From the NCBI GenBank assembly GCA_905221615.1, contig CAJNDT010005346.1:124001-188000 (forward strand): a stretch of 64,000 bases of DNA, read 5' to 3'. This document shows positions 23,222-35,035 of the stretch, one piece after another. The translations under genes and the position numbers were made by a program. Position 1 is the stretch's first letter. Each line of letters starts with the position of its first letter. The DNA is from Symbiodinium sp. CCMP2592 (taxonomy: Eukaryota; Sar; Dinophyceae; Suessiales; Symbiodiniaceae). The notes under the pieces were generated by a model. It ran no database searches. It saw nothing but the letters and a program-made list of their open reading frames with translations, and was not told the DNA's origin.

Positions 23222-23391
23222 TATGGGAAACTCCTTCGCGCAATAGACAAAGGCCAGAAGGGGCGTACGGCGTGATTGTTGGCTTGGGCCTTTCAAGTTG
23301 AGGGTTTCAATCAAAGCTACGTCCGTCAAGTTATCTCTGTCCCGCAGGGCAAGTTCAATGTCAAAGACAACGGCGGTGGAGAATGCGAGGA
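23222..23391 (-). CDS. Candidate short-intron gene, exon 2
   Basis: The frame reads LAFSTAVVFDIELALRDRD, then NLTDVALIETLNLKGPSQQS and LLAFVYCAKEFPI, to ATA|GTTCGC (phase 0). This is the most protein-like stretch between 5 and 38 kb. It has no internal ATG. Length 2 + 168 nt fits both neighbours. Family not recognised. Confidence 0.45.
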
Positions 23392-23451
23392 CTCAGGGTC
23401 TCAAGTTTTTTCTTGGTATCGGCATCGGTTTGGGGCAGGAGAAATGGCTAC

Positions 23452-23563
23452 GTGCTTTGTTACGCAGATCTTGCACATACTCCTCGTCAAGTCGCTTGCA
23501 TCGCGGGCGCGCGCTGCAGAGGCCTCGGCTGGCAGCAGCTTGCCGGGTAACAATAGAAAGTTT
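23452..23563 (-). CDS. Candidate short-intron gene, exon 1
   Basis: The minus strand after GGCTCAG reads KLSIVTRQAAASRGLCSARP and then LDEEYVQDLRNKA to a GT donor (GCAC|GTAGCC), leaving phase 1. Read without splicing, the frame meets TGA 18 codons later yet continues in the same frame afterwards. A 60 nt phase-compatible intron removes that stop. A TA-target MITE lies just upstream (23598-23707). Product unknown. A decayed gene is the main alternative. Confidence 0.4.
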
Positions 23564-23597
23564 CTGAGCCGGCTCTAACCCAAGATGCCGCGGACTA

Positions 23598-23707
23598 CTT
23601 GGAGGTTCATGGGTAGCTATAAGTGGGGTTATAAGTCCCCTAATATAGGCTATATGTATAGTTGCCCTTATCGAAACCCTATTTATAACCACCCATGAAC
23701 CTCCAAG
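23598..23707. mobile_element. Foldback MITE, CTTGGAGG family, copy 4
   Basis: Ends CTTGGAGGTTCATGGGTAGC and ACCACCCATGAACCTCCAAG with TA on both flanks. It lies 35 bp upstream of the candidate exon at 23452-23563. Confidence 0.65.
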
Positions 23708-24247
23708 TAGGAAGCCGCAGAATGACAGCATTCAGACTTCCATTAAGCGACGGGCTTTTGGGGCATCCCCGTTCCCCCGTTGCATCCACTCGAAGAAGAG
23801 TGGCTTCGAAGCATACACCCGGTATCTCAACCTTCTAATCTAAGACCGTGAACCCTGTATCTTGAACCCTTCAGACCTGGGCTAAACCGACACAGCATGC
23901 CACTGTTTCTACACTAACTTAGTTCCACTGAACTACGTGAAGTCCTAGGTCCTACGAACAGTCTGAACATTCTCTCGAGTCAGTGCAATGTAAACACGGC
24001 CCGCTAGAGACCCGTGACCCACACCTCCATGTCCTTGGTCTCCCCCTCCATAGCAAATGAAGTTCCTGGCACGACGAAGCTTGCAATGGGAGAGGTTCGA
24101 CACTAAGCTCTCTGTCAAGGATATTTAGACAAGTTTACGACCAGCAGATATGATCACGAGGGTCTAAACATCAAACAGTTTCGTAACATGCTTGATCTTC
24201 AAAACTTAAGGGAGTTGCACATAAGTAGTGTGTAAACAACAAATGTA

Positions 24248-24320
24248 ACCATATATATATATATATAGATACATATACACACACGCACACCTATGTCAAA
24301 GCACACATACATACTTACAT
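24248..24320 (+). repeat. (TA)n / CACA / CATA tract
   Basis: ATATATATATATATAT, then ACACACGCACAC and ACATACATACTTACAT. Confidence 0.75.
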
Positions 24321-24911
24321 GTCTACATATGTGCATGAATGCAAAAACATAAACATAACCTCGAGTTTTCTGATGGTCTTTCGGTTCAAACTCGGCTGTA
24401 TAGGGGGTTTCACGACTATGGAGTATTTTTCGATCAGTAAATCAGGACTCCAGGGGACAGTTATGCTAGTTCGATGGCCTGAGACTATACAGACGATCTT
24501 TGTCCTTCCTACGGGCCCTTGTTCCTGTCTAGTACCTTCCAATGACATAATGAGTTTTGACCAGAACATACCTTGGCTCCAAGAGCCCTCCCATCTACTT
24601 TGTGGATGCTCGATTCCAATTCTCGATCCGCTTCGGGTGCTGACTGAGAGCTTCACACTTGCCCAAACGCGCCTGCGATGCTACGATACTTAGTCGGCTG
24701 CCATGTCTTGCTCCTACGGTGGAAAAAGCTTGAATTCACTCTGAAATTTAAACTTCACTACACAACCGGGAATCATACTCCCAAAGCCTCCGTGTACTTG
24801 GATAGCAAGCATGTTGGCCCGGTACCCGGCAGGGACCCAGACTAACAGCAGTTCATGGTTGTGACAGTGCTGAACATGTGTCGCGGCATCACAGAAATAT
24901 AGAATTTCCAC
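24315..24911 (-). other. Open region on both strands, coding status unclear
   Basis: From 24315 to 24693 both strands are open for more than 110 codons, and 24714-24911 is open on the minus strand (with HNHELLLVWVPAGYRANML). Sequence is free of repeats. I cannot decide which strand, if any, is coding. Confidence 0.25.
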
Positions 24912-25194
24912 TTTGCTGCAATGCGCACAGGCCCTGTGGAAGCAGGTTTCATGGTTCGGCTTGTTCTCAAAAGACCATCCTCAGTGTAGTGTTGGGGACC
25001 TAATTCCATAATGGTGGTATAGAATACATGGACCCCGTTGGTAAGGTATCTTTAACCAAAACAAGGGTATCCTTTTTTCCTGCTAATGTAGGAACCTGAT
25101 TAGGAATTTCCCCTGATTAGAATGGCACGGGCCGGGTGTTGGGGTCAGATTTGTATGTGTTTTAATTGAACCCCAAATAAGGATAAAAAATTGA

Positions 25195-25310
25195 AAAAAC
25201 AACCCCCCCAATTAGACAGGCTCGTTCCATCCACAGAAACAATTTGATTGACTTTCAATTGAACCCGAAATAAATAAAATGTCCCCCCAATTAGACAGGA
25301 TACCCCACAG
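25195..25310 (+). repeat. CCCCCAATTAGACAGG motifs before the 137 bp array
   Basis: Two CCCCCCAATTAGACAGG blocks 75-80 bp apart. The same motif is a core part of the spacers at 36.3-37.9 kb, linking the two repeat fields. Confidence 0.5.
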
Positions 25311-25314
25311 CCCC

Positions 25315-25800
25315 CAGCCCTTCTTATGGACCCTGAATAATTCTTAAAGATAACCCCCTGATTAAAAAGGGTCTAATCCCTCACAGCAACCAGCACCCCC
25401 CTTTTTAATTTTTTAGCTCGCAGCCCCTGATTAGTTAGGACCCCACAGCCCCCAACCCTTCTTATGGACCCTGAATAATTCTTAAAGATAACCCCCTGAT
25501 TAAAAAGGGTCTAATCCCTCACAGCAACCAGCACCCCCCTAATTAATTTTTTAGCTTACAGCCCCTGATTAGTTAGGACCCCACAGCCCCCAACCCTTCT
25601 TATGGACCCTGAATAATTCTTAAAGATAACCCCCTGATTAAAAAGGGTCTAATCCCTCACAGCAACCAGCACCCCCCTAATTAGTTTTCTAGCTTACAGC
25701 CCCTGATTAGTAAGGACCCCACAGCCCCCAACCCTTCTTATGCCCTGAATAATTCTTAAAGATAACCCCCTGATTAAAGAGGATCCAATCCTTCAAAGGA
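25315..25800 (+). repeat. 137 bp tandem repeat
   Basis: CTTCTTATGGACCCTGAATA recurs at 25322, 25459, 25597 and 25734 (shortened), a period of 137-138 bp. Each unit holds CCCCTGATTAAAAAGGGTC, CTCACAGCAACCAGC and CAGCCCCTGATTAG. Confidence 0.8.
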
Positions 25801-26089
25801 ATTAGCCGTCCTCTGATTAAACAGGATCCCCCCAAAAAAACCTCCAAATGTGTTTTTTATAAGAAGGGGGTTGTAATCTTACTCGCAATTTCTATTGATG
25901 AAGATGAAGATGATTATGATGGTTTTGATGAGCTTGACGACGATGATGATGATGATGATCACGATTAGATGACGATGAGCTTGGCGATGATGACAGTGGC
26001 GATGAGGAGTAGTAGCAATACCAGTAAGAGTAGTAGTGGTAGTAGTAGTAGTAGTAGAAGAAGAAGAAGTAGTAGTAGTAGCAGTAGTA

Positions 26090-26945
26090 CTACGAAAGTT
26101 GTACTACAAGAATGCACAATCCAGCCAGCAGCCGAAACGATGCATTTCCAGTACTAAAGTTGTACTACAAGCAAGCACAATCCAGCCAGGAGCCGAAACG
26201 AGGCATTTCCAGTACTAAAGTTGTACTACAAGCAAGCACACTCCATTCAGGAGCCGAAACGAAGCATTCCAGCACCAAAGTTGCACTACAAGCAAGCACA
26301 CAATCCAGCCAGGAAACGAAACGAGGCATGTCCAGCACAAATTGCACGCAAGCACACGCACAATGCAGGCAGGAGCCGAAACGAGGCATTTCCAGTACTA
26401 AAGTTGTACTACAAGCAAGGACAATCCACAGGAGCCGAAACGATTCCCAGAAGTTGAACAACAAGCAAGTGCACAATCCAGCCAGGAGCCGAAACGATAC
26501 ATTTCCAGCACTAAAGTTGTACTACAAGCACAAGCACAATGCAGGCAGGAGCCGAAACGAGGCAATTCCTATACTAAAGTTGTACTACAAGCAAGCACAC
26601 AATCCAGCCAGGAAACGAAACGAGGCATTTCCAGTACTGAAGTTGCACCACAAGCAAGCACAGTCCACAGAAGCGAAACGACGCATTTCCAGTGCTAAAG
26701 TTGTTCTACAAGCAAGCACAATCCAGCCAGGAGCTGAAATGAGGCATTTCCAGCACCAAAGTTGTACTACAAGCAAGCACAATCCAGCCAAGAGTCGAAA
26801 CGAGGCATTTCCAGCAATAAAGTTGTACTACAAGAAACACAATCCAGCCAAGAGTCGAAACGAGGCATTTCCAGCACTAAAGTTGTACTACAAGCAAGCA
26901 CAATCCAGCCAGGAGCCGAAACGACGCATTTCCAGTACTGTGGCA
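26090..26945 (+). repeat. ~61 bp tandem repeat, about 14 copies
   Basis: Units read ACTAAAGTTGTACTACAAGC, AAGCACAATCCAGCCAGGAG, CCGAAACGAGGCATTTCCAG. Spacing between GAAACGA landmarks is 57-69 bp. A 345-codon ORF spans it because most units keep frame; repeat origin makes a gene unlikely. A GAT/AGT trinucleotide-rich stretch precedes it (25900-26090). Confidence 0.85.
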
Positions 26946-27143
26946 GGTGGTGGCAGTTGCAGGTGTATTTGCACTGATTTAGTGTGTATTTGGCACGGGC
27001 TTAATGTGTCTTTGCACGGACTTAATGGATTTCTTGTATGTTTGCACGGATCTAGTATTCGTGTGGAAATGGGCAAGTGGGAATGCGTGGGTTTGCACGG
27101 TTTTGGTCATTTCAAAATTTCGATTCTGGTTGGGAAAGAACCC

Positions 27144-27285
27144 AAATGACACCGCCGGAGATTGAGCCCGCGACCCTGCCCAATACGCCCTCCCGAACGG
27201 CCGCCCCCAGTTTCGTCTAGACGCCCATAGCTCAGCGGGTAAGCGAATGGCTTACAAGCCCTTCTGGAAAAAGGGCGCGGGCTCA
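27144..27285 (+). mobile_element. tRNA-derived (SINE-like) element, copy 1, 3' truncated
   Basis: A tRNA-like core starts at 27223 with GCCCATAGCTCAGCGGGTAA. It contains a perfect Pol III A box (TAGCTCAGCGGG), a degraded anticodon arm around TTACAA, and a near-match to a B box (GGCTCAAAC). The copy stops just after the B box and is joined to TTAAGCTTTATTAAAGCC. The 80 bp upstream (AAATGACACCGCCGG...) are conserved in all three copies. Confidence 0.5.
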
Positions 27286-27348
27286 AACGTTAAGCTTTAT
27301 TAAAGCCATATTGAAGCCTTATTACAGCCTTTATTAAGGGCTTTTCAA

Positions 27349-28110
27349 GAGCAGCCAGGGCCAGCCAATATCATCCAGCACCAGCAAGAAACAGCCAGTT
27401 TCAGCCAGTACCGGTCAGTATCAGCCAGTATCAGCCAATATCAGGATCAGCCATTATCATCCAGCATCAGCAAGTATCAGCCAATATCATCCAGCATCAG
27501 CAAGTATCAGCCAGTTTGAGCCGGGATCAGCCAGGATCAGCCAGTATCAGCCAGTTTCAGCCAGTATCAGTCAGTATCAGCCAATATCGCCAGGATCAGC
27601 CAGTACCATCCAGCATCAGCAAGTATCAGCCAATATCAGCGAGCATCCGCCAGGATCAGCCAAGCTGTTGGCCAGCCAGTTTCAGCTGGTATCAGCCAGT
27701 ATCAGCCAGGATCAGCCAGTTTCAGCCCGTATCAGCTAGTTTCAGCCAATATCAGCCAGTCTCAGCCAGGATCAGCCAGTATCATCCAGCATAAGCAAGT
27801 ATCAGCCAGTTTCAGCCAGCATCAGCCAGTTTCAGCCAGTATCAGCCAATATCATCCAGTATCAGCCAATACCAGCCAGGATCCGCCAGTTTCAGCCAGC
27901 ATCAGCAAGTATCAGCGCTTCAGCCAGTCTCAGCCAGTACCGGTCAGTATCAGCCAGTATCAGCCAGCATCAGCCAGGCTGTTGGCCAGTATCAGCTGGC
28001 ATCAGTCAGTATCAGGATCAGCCATTATCATCCAGCATCAGCAAGTATCAGCCAGTTTCAGCCAGTATTAGCCAATATCAGCCAGGATCAGCCAATATCA
28101 TCCAGCATCT
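27349..28110 (+). repeat. ATCAGCCAGT minisatellite, block 1
   Basis: Degenerate units ATCAGCCAGT, TTCAGCCAGT, ATCATCCAGC, GGATCAGCCA, with occasional AGCTGTTGGCCAGTATCAGC. Starts GAGCAGCCAGGGCCAGCCAA, also found at 32982. ORFs with Gln-Tyr-Gln-Pro-Val-Ser repeats are artefacts. Confidence 0.85.
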
Positions 28111-30990
28111 GCAAGGCTACTCCCCTTTGGGTGCCTGACACCACAAATAAAGGAGCAAGCTCTGGGGTCCTGATTAGCAGGGCCGGTCGCCGGTGTGTCC
28201 GGTCGGAAGGTGCGTGCCTCTAGCTTTGCAATCAGCAATCATCACAGAAAGCTAGCTCTGCATGGGTAAGTGGTTCTGGGTTTGGCAAAAGCAATGATCA
28301 GGAAGGTTCCGCAGGCCTCCCAGAAAGTAATGATTTCTTTATCAAAGGCCTCTCAAAGAATGCGATTTCTCAAGTTCTGCAAGGCTACCCCCCTTTGGGT
28401 GCCTGACACCACAAATAAAGGAGCAAGCTCTGGGGTCCTGATTAGCAGGGCCGGTCGCCGGTGTGTGCGGTCGGAAGGTGCCTCTGGTTTTGCAATCAGC
28501 AATCATCACAGAAAGCTCTGCATGGGTAAGTGGTTCTGGGTTTGGCAAAAGCAATGATCAGGAAAGTTCTGGTGCCGGCCAAACCGCAGGCCTCCAGAAA
28601 GTAATGATTTCTTTATCAAAGGCCTCTCAAAGAATGCGATTTCTCAAGTTCTGCAAGGCTACCCCCCTTTGGGTGCCTGACACCACAAATAAAGGAGCAA
28701 GCTCTGGGGTCCTGATTAGCAGGGCCGGTCGCCGGTGTGTCGGTCGGAAGGTGCCTCTGGCTTTGCAATCAGCAATCATCAGGGAAAGCTCTGCATGGGG
28801 GAGTGGTTGTGGGTTTGGCAAAAGCAATGATCAGGAAAGTTCCGCAGGCCTCCAGAAAGTAATGATTTCTTTATCAAAGGCCTCTCAAAGAATGCGATTT
28901 CTCAAGTTCTGCAAGGCTACCCCCCTTTGGGTGCCTGACACCACAAATAAAGGAGCAAGCTCTGGGGTCCTGATTAGCAGGGCCGGTCGCCGGTGTGTGC
29001 GGTCGGAAGGTGCCTCTGGCTTTGCAATCAGCAATCATCAGGGAAAGCTCTGCATGGGGTAGTGGTTGTGGGTTTGGCAAAAGCAATGATCAGGAAAGTT
29101 CTGCTGCCGGCCAAACTGCAGGCCTCCAGAAAGTAATGATTTCTTTATCAAAGGCCTCTCAAAGAATGCGATTTCTCAAGTTCTGCAAGGCTACCCCCCT
29201 TTGGGTGCCTGACACCACAAATAAAGGAGCAAGCTCTGGGGTCCTGATTAGCAGGGCCGGTCGCCGGTGTGTGCGGTCGGAAGGTGCCTCTGGCTTTGCA
29301 ATCAGCAATCATCAGGGAAAGCTCTGCATGGGTCAGTGGTTCTGGGTTTGGCAAAAGCAATGATCAGGAAGGCTCCGCAGGCCTCAAGAAAGTAATGATT
29401 TCTTTATCAAAGGCCTCTCAAAGAATGCGATTTCTCAAGTTCTGCAAGGCTACCCCCCTTTGGGTGCCTGACACCACAAATAAAGGAGCAAGCTCTGGGG
29501 TCCTGATTAGCAGGGCCGGTCGCCGGTGTGTGCGGTCGGAAGGTGCCTCTGGTTTTGCAATCAGCAATCATCACAGAAAGCTCTGCATGGGTAAGTGGTT
29601 CTGGGATCAGGAAAGTTCTGGTGCCGGCCAAACCGCAGGCCTCCAGAAAGTAATGATTTCTTTATCAAAGGCCTCTCAAAGAATGCGATTTCTCAAGTTC
29701 TGCAAGGCTACCCCCCTTTGGGTGCCTGACACCACAAATAAAGGAGCAAGCTCTGGGGTCCTGATTAGCAGGGCCGGTCGCCGGTGTGTCCGGTCGGAAG
29801 GTGCCTCTGGCTTTGCAATCAGCAATCATCACAGAAAGCTAGCTCTGCATGGGTAAGTGGTTCTGGGTTTGGCAAAAGCAATGATCAGGAAGGTTCCGCA
29901 GGCCTCCAGAAAGTAATGATTTCTTTATCAAAGGCCTCTCAAAGAATGCGATTTCTCAAGTTCTGCAAGGCTACCCCCCTTTGGGTGCCTGACACCACAA
30001 ATAAAGGAGCAAGCTCTGGGGTCCTGATTAGCAGGGCCGGTCGCCGGTGTGTGCGGTCGGAAGGTGCCTCTGGCTTTGCAATCAGCAATCATCAGGGAAA
30101 GCTCTGCATGGGGTAGTGGTTGTGGGTTTGGCAAAAGCAATGATCAGGAAAGTTCTGCTGCCGGCCAAACCGCAGGCCTCCAGAAAGTAATGATTTCTTT
30201 ATCAAAGGCCTCTCAAAGAATGCGATTTCTCAAGTTCTGCAAGGCTACCCCCCTTTGGGTGCCTGACACCACAAATAAAGGAGCAAGCTCTGGGGTCCTG
30301 ATTAGCAGGGCCGGTCGCCGGTGTGTGCGGTCGGAAGGTGCCTCTGGCTTTGCAATCAGCAATCATCAGGGAAAGCTCTGCATGGGGGAGTGGTTGTGGG
30401 TTTGGCAAAAGCAATGATCAGGAAGGTTCCGCAGGCCTCCAGAAAGTAATGATTTCTTTATCAAAGGCCTCTCAAAGAATGCGATTTCTCAAGTTCTGCA
30501 AGGCTACCCCCCTTTGGGTGCCTGACACCACAAATAAAGGAGCAAGCTCTGGGCCGGTCGCCGGTGTGTCCGGTCGGAAGGTGCCTCTGGCTCTGCACTC
30601 AGCAATCATCAGGGAAAGCTCTGCATGGGGGAGTGGTTGTGGGTTTGGCAAAAGCAATGATCAGGAAGGTTCCGCAGGCCTCCAGAAAGTAATGATTTCT
30701 TTATCAAAGGCCTCTCAAAGAATGCGATTTCTCAAGTTCTGCAAGGCTACCCCCCTTTGGGTGCCTGACGCCACAAATAAAGGAGCAAGCTCTGGGGTCC
30801 TGATTAGCAGGGCCGGTCGCCGGTGTGTCCGGTCGGAAGGTGCCTCTGGCTTTGCAATCAGCAATCATCAGGGAAAGCTCTGCATGGGTAAGTGGTTCTG
30901 GGTTTGGCAAAAGCAATGATCAGGAAAGTTCCGCAGGCCTCCAGAAAGTAATGATTTCTTTATCAAAGGCCTCTCAAAGAATGCGATTTC
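28111..30990 (+). repeat. ~260 bp satellite, 11 copies
   Basis: GTGCCTGACACCACAAATAA recurs at 28131, 28399, 28673, 28931, 29205, 29464, 29722, 29985, 30259, 30518 and 30761 (spacing 243-274). The size steps come from presence or absence of GGTGCCGGCCAAACC and a few short deletions. Each unit has an ORF on both strands; frame shifts between units argue against coding. The block interrupts the ATCAGCCAGT minisatellite. Confidence 0.85.
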
Positions 30991-32400
30991 TCCAGCCAGT
31001 TTCAGCCAGAATCAGTCAGTATCAGCCAATATCGCCAGGATCAGCCAGTACCATCCAGCATCAGCAAGTATCAGCCAATATCAGCGAGCATCCGCCGGGA
31101 TCAGCCAAGCTGTTGGCCAGCCAGTTTCAGCTAGTATCAGCCAGTATCAGCCAGGATCAGCCAGTTTCAGCCCGTATCAGCTAGTTTCAGCCAATATCAG
31201 CCAGTCTCAGCCAGGATCAGCCAGTATCATCCAGCATAAGCAAGTATCAGCCAGTTTCAGCCAGCATCAGCCAGTTTCAGCCAGTATCAGCCAATATCAT
31301 CCAGTATCAGCCAATACCAGCCAGGATCCGCCAGTTTCAGCCAGCATCAGCAAGTATCAGCCGATATCAGCCAGTCTCAGCCAGTACCGGTCAGTATCAG
31401 CCAGTATCAGCCAATATCAGCCAGCATCAGCCAGGCTGTTGGCCAGTATCAGCTGGCATCAGTCAGTATCAGGATCAGCCATTATCATCCAGCATCAGCA
31501 AGTATCAGCCAGTTTCAGCCAGTATTAGCCAATATCAGCCAGGATCAGCCAATATCATCCAGCATCAGCAAGTATCAGCCAGTTTCAGCCAGTCTTAGCC
31601 AGTATCGGCCAGTATCCCGGTATCAGCCAGTTTCAGCCAGTATCAGCCAATATCGCCAGGATCAGCCAGTACCATCCAGCATCAGCAAGTGTCAGCCAAT
31701 ATCAGCGAGCATCGCCAGGATCAGCCAAGCTGTTGGCCGGTATCAGCTGGCATCAGCCAGTATCATCCAATATCATGCAGTTTCAGCACAGCCAATATCA
31801 GCCAGTTTCAGCCAGTCTCAGCCAGTATCAGCCAGTTTCAGCCAGTATCAGCCAGGATCAGCCAGTTTCAGCCAGTATATCAGCCAATATCATCCAGTAT
31901 CAGCCAATATCGGCCAATTTCAGCCAGGATCAGCCAGTTTCAGCCAGCATCAAGCAAGCATCAGCCGGTTTCAGCCACTATCAGACAGTATCAGCCAGTA
32001 TCAGCCAAGACAAGCCAGCATCACAAGCTGTTTGGCCAGTATCAGTTGGCATCAGTAATATCAGGATCAGCCAAGATGATACAACATCAGCAAGTATCAG
32101 CCAGTTTCAGCAAGTATCAGCCGATATCAGCCAGGATCAGCCAGTTTCAACCCGAATCAGCCAATATCAGCCAGGATCAGCCAATATCATCCAGGATCAG
32201 CGCCAGTATCATCGTATCAGCCAGTTTCAGCCAGTATCAGCCAGGATCAGCCAGTTTCAGCCAGTATCAGCCAATATCATCCAGGCTCAGCCAAGCTGTT
32301 GGCCAGTATCAGCTGGCATCAGTCAGTATCAGGATCAGCCAGTTTCATCCAGCAATATCATCCAACATCAGCAAGTTTCGGCCAGTTTCAGGCAGTGTCA
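30991..32400 (+). repeat. ATCAGCCAGT minisatellite, block 2
   Basis: Same units as block 1. 31011-31590 follows the order of variants seen at 27560-28110 (for example GCCAAGCTGTTGGCCAGCCA), so the tracts share an internal history. ORFs of 258 and 283 codons here are repeat artefacts. Confidence 0.85.
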
Positions 32401-32487
32401 GCTGGCTTTGCACGGTTTTGGGTTTTGCTTGTGCTCTTGGCGGTTACTGGTCATTTCAAAATTTCGATTCCGGTTGGGAAAGAGCCC

Positions 32488-32648
32488 AAATGACACCGCC
32501 GGAGATTGAGCCCGCAACCCTGCCCAATACGCCGTGGTGAACGACCGCCCCCAGTTTCGTCGAGTCGCCCATAGCTCAGCGGGTAAGCGGATGGCTTACA
32601 AGCCCTTCTGGAAAAAGGGCGCGGGCTCAAACCCCGGTGGTGTCATTT
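32488..32648 (+). mobile_element. tRNA-derived (SINE-like) element, copy 2
   Basis: Complete 161 bp unit. The ends are inverted repeats (AAATGACACC at the left, GGTGTCATTT at the right), and a second inner pair matches TTGAGCCCGCG with GCGCGGGCTCAA. The tRNA-like core begins at 32567. It cannot fold as a normal tRNA: the acceptor and anticodon stems do not pair. It is followed by TAATAAGGC repeats. Confidence 0.55.
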
Positions 32649-32659
32649 AGAATCTTTGT

Positions 32660-32979
32660 TAATAAGGGCTTAATAAGGCTTTAATAAGGCTTTAATAAGG
32701 CTTAATAAAGCTTTAATAAGCCTCTTATAAGCCTTAAATAAAGCTCTAATAAAGCTTTAATATGGCTTTAATAAGGGCTTAATAAGGCCATAATAAGGGC
32801 TTAATAAAGCCTTAATAAGCCTCTTATAAGCCTTAAATAAGGCTTTAATATGGCTTTCATAAGGGCTTAATAAGGTTTTAATAAGGGCTTTATAAGGCCT
32901 TAATAAGCCTCGTATAAGCCTTGTTAAGCTTTTTAAAGCCATATTGAAGCCTTATTACAGCCTTTATTAAGGGCTTTTC
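32660..32979 (+). repeat. TAATAAGGC-type array, copy 1
   Basis: About 25 units of 11-13 bp (CTTTAATAAGG, GCTTAATAAAG, CCTCTTATAAG). Ends with AGCCATATTGAAGCCTTATT, the same junction sequence found after the truncated tRNA-like element at 27300. Confidence 0.8.
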
Positions 32980-32981
32980 AG

Positions 32982-34930
32982 GAGCAGCCAGGGCCAGCCA
33001 ATATCATCCAGCACCAGCAAGAAACAGCCAGTTTCAGCCAGTACCGGTCAGTATCAGCCAGTATCAGCCAATATCAGGATCAGCCATTATCATCCAGCAT
33101 CAGCAAGTATCAGCCAAAAGCATCCAGCATCAGCAAGTATCAGCCAGTTTCAGCCGGGATCAGCCAGGATCAGCCAGCATCAGCCAGTTTCAGCCAGTAT
33201 CAGTCAGTCAGCCAATATCGCTAGGATCAGCCAGTACCATCCAGCATCAGCAAGTATCAGCCAATATCAGCGAGCATCCGCCAGGATCAGCCAAGCTGTT
33301 GGCCAGCCAGTTTCAGCTAGTATCAGCCAGTATCAGCCAGGATCAGCCAGTTTCAGCCCGTATCAGCTAGTTTCAGCCAATATCAGCCAGTCTCAGCCAG
33401 GATCAGCCAGTATCATCCAGCATAAGCAAGTATCAGCCAGTTTCAGCCAGCATCAGCCAGTTTCAGCCAGTATCAGCCAATATCATCCAGTATCAGCCAA
33501 TACCAGCCAGGATCCGCCAGTTTCAGCCAGCATCAGCAAGTATCAGCGCTTCAGCCAGTCTCAGCCAGTACCGGTCAGTATCAGCCAGTATCAGCCAGCA
33601 TCAGCCAGGCTGTTGGCCAGTATAAGCTGGCATCAGTCAGTATCAGGATCAGCCAATATCATCCAGCATCAGCAAGTATCAGCCAGTTTCAGCCAGTCTT
33701 AGCCAGTATCGGCCAGTATCCCGGTATCAGCCAGTTTCAGCCAGTATCAGCCAGTTTCAGCCAGTATCAGCCAATATCATCCAGTATCAGCCAATACCAG
33801 CCAGGATCCGCCAGTTTCAGCCAGCATCAGCAAGTATCAGCGCTTCAGCCAGTCTCAGCCAGCATCAGCAAGGCTGTTGGCCAGTATCAGCTGGCATCAG
33901 TCAGTATCAGGATCAGCCATTATCATCCAGCATCAGCAAGTATCAGCCAGTTTCAGCCAGTATTAGCCAATATCAGCCAGGATCAGCCAATATCATCCAG
34001 CATCAGCAAGTATCAGCCAGTTTCAGCCAGTCTTAGCCAGTATCGGCCAGTATCCCGGTATCAGCCAGTTTCAGCCAGTATCAGCCAATATCGCCAGGAT
34101 CAGCCAATATCATCCAGCATCAGCAAGTATCAGCCAGTTTCAGCCAGCCAGCCAGTATCGCCAGTTTCAGCCAGTTTCAGTTTCAGCCAGTATCAGCCAA
34201 TATCGCCAGGATCAGCCAGTACCATCCAGCATCAGCAAGTATCAGCCAATATCAGCGAGCATCGCCAGGATCAGCCAAGCTGTTGGCCGGTATCAGCTGG
34301 CATCAGCCAGTATCATCCAATATCATGCAGTTTCAGCACAGCCAATATCAGCCAGTTTCAGCCAGTCTCAGCCAGTATCAGCCAGTTTCAGCCAGTATCA
34401 GCCAGGATCAGCCAGTTTCAGCCAGTATATCAGCCAATATCATCCAGTATCAGCCAATATCGGCCAATATCAGCCAGGATCAGCCAGTTTCAGCCAGCAT
34501 CAAGCAAGCATCAGCCGGTTTCAGCCAGTATTAGACAGTATCAGCCAGTATCAGCCAAGACAAACCAGCATCACAAGCTGTTTGGCCAGTATCAGTTGGC
34601 ATCAGTAATATCAGGATCAGCCAAGATGATCCAACATCAGCAAGTATCAGCCAGTTTCAGCAAGTATCAGCCGATATCAGCCAGGATCAGCCAGCTTCAA
34701 CCCGAATCAGCCAATATCAGCCAGGATCAGCCAATATCATCCAGGATCAGCCAGTATCATCGTATCAGCCAGTTTCAGCCAGTATCAGCCAGGATCAGCC
34801 AGTTTCAGCCAATATCAGCCAATATCATCCAGGCTCAGCCAAGCTGTTGGCCAGTATCAGCTGGCATCAGTCAGTATCAGGATCAGCCAGTTTCATCCAG
34901 CAATATCATCCAACATCAGCAAGTTTCGGC
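32982..34930 (+). repeat. ATCAGCCAGT minisatellite, block 3
   Basis: Continues the duplicated layout: 32982-33620 parallels 27349-28000, and 34190-34930 parallels 31645-32400 in variant order. Not coding. Confidence 0.85.
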
Positions 34931-35035
34931 CAGTTTCAGGCAGTGTCAGCTGGCTTTGCACGGTTTTGGGTTTTGCTTGTGCTCTTGGCGGTTATTGGTC
35001 ATTTCAAAATTTCGATTCCGGTTGGGAAAGAGCCC

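Noticed and set aside
26112..27149. 345-codon ORF with repeated Ser-Thr-Lys-Val-Val-Leu-Gln pattern
   Set aside because: It is the translation of a 61 bp tandem repeat that changes frame between units; no start or splice context.
28463..30919. Multi-copy ORFs of about 200 codons (KVMISLSKASQRM type)
   Set aside because: Unit lengths vary between 243 and 274, so frames shift; the opposite strand is equally open. Satellite DNA is the simpler reading.
27516..34534. Several ORFs of 80-280 codons rich in Gln-Tyr-Gln-Pro-Val-Ser-Ala
   Set aside because: They read the ATCAGCCAGT minisatellite. All plus frames give similar repeats and ends are arbitrary.
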